A DNA stretch of 64,000 bases, from assembly GCA_963558565.1 (NCBI GenBank), contig CAUWGX010000001.1, positions 1-64,000 of the forward strand. Direction: 5' to 3'. The number at the start of each line of letters is the position of its first letter. Position 1 is the stretch's first letter. The position numbers and the translations under genes were made by a program. Under the pieces are notes generated by a model. It had not been told where the DNA came from. It was given only the letters and a program-made list of their open reading frames with translations, and searched no databases. This DNA is from Atopostipes sp963558565. GTDB taxonomy: Bacteria; Bacillota; Bacilli; Lactobacillales; Carnobacteriaceae_A. Shown piece after piece: positions 60,709-64,000 of this stretch.

Positions 60709-62748
60709 ATGACAAGCTTTTTTCAAAAAAATGAGCAACCGGGGAGAAAAAAATGGATGTATATAGGAATGGCTATTGCATCTATTTTTCTGCTGCTCGC
60801 ATTAGTGTTGGGTTATAGATATTGGACTGAAAAGCAACGAAAAGAACAAGCAAATGAAGCTAGTGACTTATTTATCGAAGCATTGGAAACACAAAATTAT
60901 GAGCAATTGGCCACTACCTTATCTCCAACTTCCTTAGAAGAAATTGACTATACAACAGAAGAAGTACAGGAACGATATGAAACGATTTACGAGGGGATAG
61001 GGGTTAATGATGTAACAGCTGAGAATATAGAGTTGATTGAAAATGAAGAAGATAAGGGCTTCACTCTTCGGTATGATTTACATCTTGTGACTTCTCTTGG
61101 GGAACTAGAGCCCCAATCCTATGAAACTACTTTAGAAGAAACAGAAGACCGTTTTGCTGTCGCTTGGGCTCCTCATTTAATTCTCCCAGAAATGGATCTA
61201 GGAGATACCGTTCAGATTCAATTTACAGCGGGTGAAAGAGGCAATATATACGATCGCAATGGTGAATTACTAGCGGGAGAGGGGAGCGCCCAACAAGCAG
61301 GTTTATATCCGGCATTACTAGGAGAAGGAGAGGAGCGCGAAGATAATTTACAGGAGATTGCGGACGCCTTCGATACTCCAATTGACCAGCTTGAAAATTT
61401 ATTGGATGCGGAATGGGTCACTGAAGAGAGTTTTGTGCCTTTTACGTATGTGGATGAAGAAGAGACTCCTGACCTAGCGGGTGTTATGTATCAAGAAACA
61501 ACCACACGAACTTATCCTTTAGGCGAAGCAGGGGCACATCTCCTTGGTTACATAGGTGAAGTATTTGCAGAAGATATAGAAGCAAATCCAGAGCTGCAAC
61601 CGGGAGACATTATAGGAAAAGCTGGTTTAGAAGCCACGTTTGATGACCGATTAAGAGGCGATAAAGGTGGGCAAATCAATATTTTAGATCAGTCAGGTGA
61701 AGAAAAAAAGACTGTACAAGAAGCGACGGTCCAAGATGGCGAAGATATTCATTTAACCATCGATTCGTCCTTACAACAACTTTATTTTGATGGTTTAGAA
61801 GACAAAAGTGGGGGAGCCGTTGTGATGGCACCTACATCAGGTGAGCTCTTCGTTTTAACAAGCGCGCCTTCTTATGACCCGATAGCGATGACTCAAGGTA
61901 TTAGCCAAGAAGCTTATGAAGACTACTTGAATGATCCAGAAACACCATTCTTGTCACGCTATGCTGCTCGGTATGCGCCGGCATCTACTTTTAAAGCTAT
62001 TACAGCGGCTGTGGGGCTTGAGTCGGGTGTGACAGATTTAGATAAAACTCGAACCATTACAGGTCTTGATTGGCAAAAGGATGAATCATGGGGGAATCAT
62101 AAAGTAACCCGTGTGAGCGATCAGTTGACGGAAGTTGATTTAGAAGATGCGATGGTTTATTCAGATAATATTTTCTTTGCTCAAGAAGCACTTGAAATGG
62201 GGGCAGAAACTTTCATGAACGGTTTGGAAAAATTTCCATTTGGTCAAGACTTTGATTTGCCGCTTCAGATGGAACCTGCTCAAATCACAAATAGTGGCTC
62301 CTTCGATTCGGAAGCTTTACTAGCGGACACTGCTTATGGCCAAGGGCAACTTTTAATGAGTCCTATTCATCAAATCGTATTTTATAGCCCATTTATCAAT
62401 GAAGGAGAACTTGTTTTTCCAAAATTAGAATTGGAAGCAGAAACGCCTGAAACCATCCAACCAGTTACTTCAGAAACGGCTGCAACGGTCAATGAACTAT
62501 TAATTCAAGTTGTAGAAAATCCGAATGGAACAGGTCATGTATTAGAAGGTTCTTCACCAGCATTAGGTGCTAAAACAGGGACAGGAGAAGTACAAGCAGC
62601 AGAGTCTGAAAATGGGAATGATATCAATGGCTTTTTATATGCTTTTGATGCAGAAGAAAGTTCTTTTTCATCACTTGTCTTTATTGAAAATGAGTGGGGC
62701 AGTGATGTAGCTGAACAATTTGCACCGATTCTTAAACAGCACGAGTAA
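60709..62748 (+). CDS. Class B penicillin-binding protein with NTF2-like (MecA_N) domain
   Basis: Membrane-anchored transpeptidase, 679 residues. Anchor helix (~17-37), MecA_N domain (~45-155), dimerisation domain (GERGNIYDRNGELLA; PLGEAGAHLLGYIGEV), then the transpeptidase. Active-site motifs are STFK (in PASTFKAITAA), SDN (MVYSDNIFF) and KTGT (GAKTGTGEV), all intact. This architecture is that of low-affinity PBPs such as enterococcal PBP5/PBP4, but affinity for beta-lactams cannot be read from this. Follows mutY by 24 bases. Confidence 0.93.
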   Translation: MTSFFQKNEQPGRKKWMYIGMAIASIFLLLALVLGYRYWTEKQRKEQANEASDLFIEALETQNYEQLATTLSPTSLEEIDYTTEEVQERYETIYEGIGVNDVTAENIELIENEEDKGFTLRYDLHLVTSLGELEPQSYETTLEETEDRFAVAWAPHLILPEMDLGDTVQIQFTAGERGNIYDRNGELLAGEGSAQQAGLYPALLGEGEEREDNLQEIADAFDTPIDQLENLLDAEWVTEESFVPFTYVDEEETPDLAGVMYQETTTRTYPLGEAGAHLLGYIGEVFAEDIEANPELQPGDIIGKAGLEATFDDRLRGDKGGQINILDQSGEEKKTVQEATVQDGEDIHLTIDSSLQQLYFDGLEDKSGGAVVMAPTSGELFVLTSAPSYDPIAMTQGISQEAYEDYLNDPETPFLSRYAARYAPASTFKAITAAVGLESGVTDLDKTRTITGLDWQKDESWGNHKVTRVSDQLTEVDLEDAMVYSDNIFFAQEALEMGAETFMNGLEKFPFGQDFDLPLQMEPAQITNSGSFDSEALLADTAYGQGQLLMSPIHQIVFYSPFINEGELVFPKLELEAETPETIQPVTSETAATVNELLIQVVENPNGTGHVLEGSSPALGAKTGTGEVQAAESENGNDINGFLYAFDAEESSFSSLVFIENEWGSDVAEQFAPILKQHE

Positions 62749-62872
62749 AAACATTCTATTCTAGTAAAGTGGAATTATTTTATTTCAGGCAATTTATGTT
62801 ACAATTCTAGATGAGATTTATTTATTATGAACGGCTAATAAATAAAAGAATATCTGAGAGTTGGTTAAATAT

Positions 62873-63415
62873 ATGAGAAATAAACCTAGAGAGGGAGAAA
62901 CGATTACAATAAAAAGCTATAAACACGATGGTAGCTTGCATCGGACTTGGCGGGATACCATGGTTTTAAAAACAACTGAACATGCATTAATTGGTTGTAA
63001 CGATCACACGCTCGTTATTGAGTCAGATGGTCGTCGATGGCGTACAAGAGAACCAGCACTTGTCTATTTTCATGAAGAATATTGGTTTAATATCGTTACA
63101 ATGATTCGACAAAAAGGGATCTCTTATTATTGTAATTTAGCTTCTCCTTTTTTAATAGATGATGAAGGCGCAAAATATATTGATTATGATTTGGATGTCA
63201 AAATCTTTCCCGATGGTGAAAAAAGACTATTAGATGTTGATGAATATGAAATCCATGGGAAAAAGTATGATTATCCCAATGAAATTGATCCTATATTAAA
63301 TGAACATGTTAAAATCCTTGTTAGTTGGATAGAAGAAGAGCGGGGGCCGTTCTCGAAAGAATATGTTGATTTATGGTATAACCGCTATAAACAATTAACA
63401 GGTAGATATTTATAA
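62873..63415 (+). CDS. ntdP: Nucleoside tri-/diphosphate phosphatase NtdP (DUF402)
   Basis: Hydrolyses nucleoside tri- and diphosphates; 180 residues, equal to the staphylococcal homologue. Marks: EGETITIKSYKHDGSLHRTW, IGCNDHTLV, YFHEEYWFNIV, YYCNLASPF and KYIDYDLDVKIFPDG with the metal-binding acidic residues. ATG at 62873; a TTG four codons earlier is an alternative. A likely extended -10 TGt-TACAAT is at 62797-62805. Confidence 0.94.
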   Translation: MRNKPREGETITIKSYKHDGSLHRTWRDTMVLKTTEHALIGCNDHTLVIESDGRRWRTREPALVYFHEEYWFNIVTMIRQKGISYYCNLASPFLIDDEGAKYIDYDLDVKIFPDGEKRLLDVDEYEIHGKKYDYPNEIDPILNEHVKILVSWIEEERGPFSKEYVDLWYNRYKQLTGRYL

Positions 63416-63419
63416 AAGA

Positions 63420-63462
63420 AAAGCGATATAGAGCAGTTACCTGAACTCTATATCGCTTTTTT
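63420..63462. terminator. Terminator between ntdP and the convergent right-edge gene
   Basis: AAGCGATATAGAG / CTCTATATCGCTT (13 bp) with T runs on both sides. Confidence 0.92.
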
Positions 63463-63464
63463 GC

Positions 63465-64000
63465 TTAATCATAATCGTATTCTTGTTCAATATGATCGCT
63501 GCGGGTGTATTTTACGAAGCTATTCGTTAATTTATTAAATTGTTGTAGCTTTTGATCATATTCAAATATTTTAGTCATTATTTTTAATAATTCGTTACCT
63601 TTTAGAAAGTCAGCTTCCATCGCTGCTTCGGTAGAAGCTTCTTGGTAAAAAGCTTCAATAAAACCTTGACGTAAATCAGAGCGATAAGTAATAAAGTTAA
63701 CTTCTTCCGGTAATATACGTCCATTCCACTTGAGCAAGATCTGTTCGTGAGCAGTCATGAGGGTTTCCATCCGTTCGCGTATTAATGTCCGTAACTCAGT
63801 AGGTAAATGATTAAACGTATTCTCTGATCCATGTAGCGTAGCTGCTAGATCATATAAAGTTTCGTTTGTCCGAATCGACTGACGACAAACGACTAGAAAA
63901 CGTAGTAATGAATAATAACGAGAGGTCATAAAGCGTTTATACATAGGATCTCTCATATAACGATGGTATTTTCTTAAGGTAACTAATTCTTTACGTAATT
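63465..64000 (-). CDS. Hypothetical protein, 5' end beyond right edge
   Basis: The frame is open to the window edge, so at least 178 C-terminal residues are seen. It is basic in its first part (LRKYHRYMRDPMYKRFM), then helical (LLRFLVVCRQSIRTNETLYDLAATL; LRTLIRERMETLMTAHEQIL), with no signal or obvious catalytic motif. I do not recognise the family. It converges on ntdP and shares its terminator. Confidence 0.75.
   Translation of the reverse strand, partial: LRKELVTLRKYHRYMRDPMYKRFMTSRYYSLLRFLVVCRQSIRTNETLYDLAATLHGSENTFNHLPTELRTLIRERMETLMTAHEQILLKWNGRILPEEVNFITYRSDLRQGFIEAFYQEASTEAAMEADFLKGNELLKIMTKIFEYDQKLQQFNKLTNSFVKYTRSDHIEQEYDYD

Noticed and set aside
1..64000. Mobile elements, CRISPR arrays, rRNA and tRNA genes
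   Set aside because: No transposase or integrase genes, no regular spacer-repeat pattern, and no rRNA- or tRNA-like segment was seen; gene order is that of a conserved chromosomal core.

Overview
This 64 kb window is a chromosomal segment of a low-to-moderate G+C Gram-positive bacterium. Supporting signs are AGGAGG-type ribosome binding sites, frequent GTG/TTG starts, TGn-TATAAT promoters, PolC-type replicase, an HrcA/CIRCE heat-shock operon, a hisS-aspS T-box, a perfect CcpA cre site and a DinR-type LexA box. DUF3013 next to prmA, a YolD/Y-family polymerase pair and a MutY that lacks its iron-sulfur cysteines point to Lactobacillales. I would guess a Carnobacteriaceae- or Aerococcaceae-like lineage, but the exact family is inference. 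No phage, insertion sequence, CRISPR array, rRNA or tRNA gene was seen.

Layout. 1-6.3 kb: the 3' part of transketolase, the small membrane protein YneF, a heterodimeric multidrug-type ABC exporter and a divergent PlsC-like acyltransferase. 6.3-18.9 kb: the conserved rpsB-tsf / pyrH-frr / uppS-cdsA-rseP-proS-polC block (translation, UMP kinase, isoprenoid and phospholipid precursors, site-2 protease, replicase). 18.9-24.6 kb: the rimP-nusA-rnpM(ylxR)-ylxQ-infB-rbfA operon behind a structured leader or small RNA that ends in a strong terminator. 24.6-29.7 kb: a YkpA-type ABC-F protein, a divergent protein that resembles bacterial eRF1-like (baeRF) proteins, and truB-ribF. 29.7-36.8 kb: promoter and CIRCE, hrcA-grpE-dnaK-dnaJ, then lepA.

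36.8-44.3 kb is the most accessory-like part: an unrecognised 250-residue protein, a stand-alone phosphofructokinase-family protein, a short-chain dehydrogenase, a sirtuin, a CcpA-controlled GlcNAc PTS permease, and an SOS-type Y-family polymerase plus YolD pair read leftward. 44.3-49.4 kb: DUF3013-prmA-deoC, then relA-dtd. 49.7-51.1 kb: a divergent SH3b amidase. 51.2-55.6 kb: Asp-type T-box, hisS-aspS-nfo. 55.7-64 kb: a zinc-ribbon membrane protein, miaA-hflX-recX-mutY-class B PBP, ntdP, and a gene that runs off the right edge on the minus strand.

Most of the window is ordinary housekeeping. I did not find a convincing new multi-gene system. The observations most worth following are the structured leader/sRNA ahead of rimP, the long acidic tail with an internal repeat on NusA, the one-sided degeneration of ATP sites in the ABC-F protein, a relA promoter that fires directly into a terminator hairpin, the baeRF-like protein, and the unrecognised 250-residue protein.
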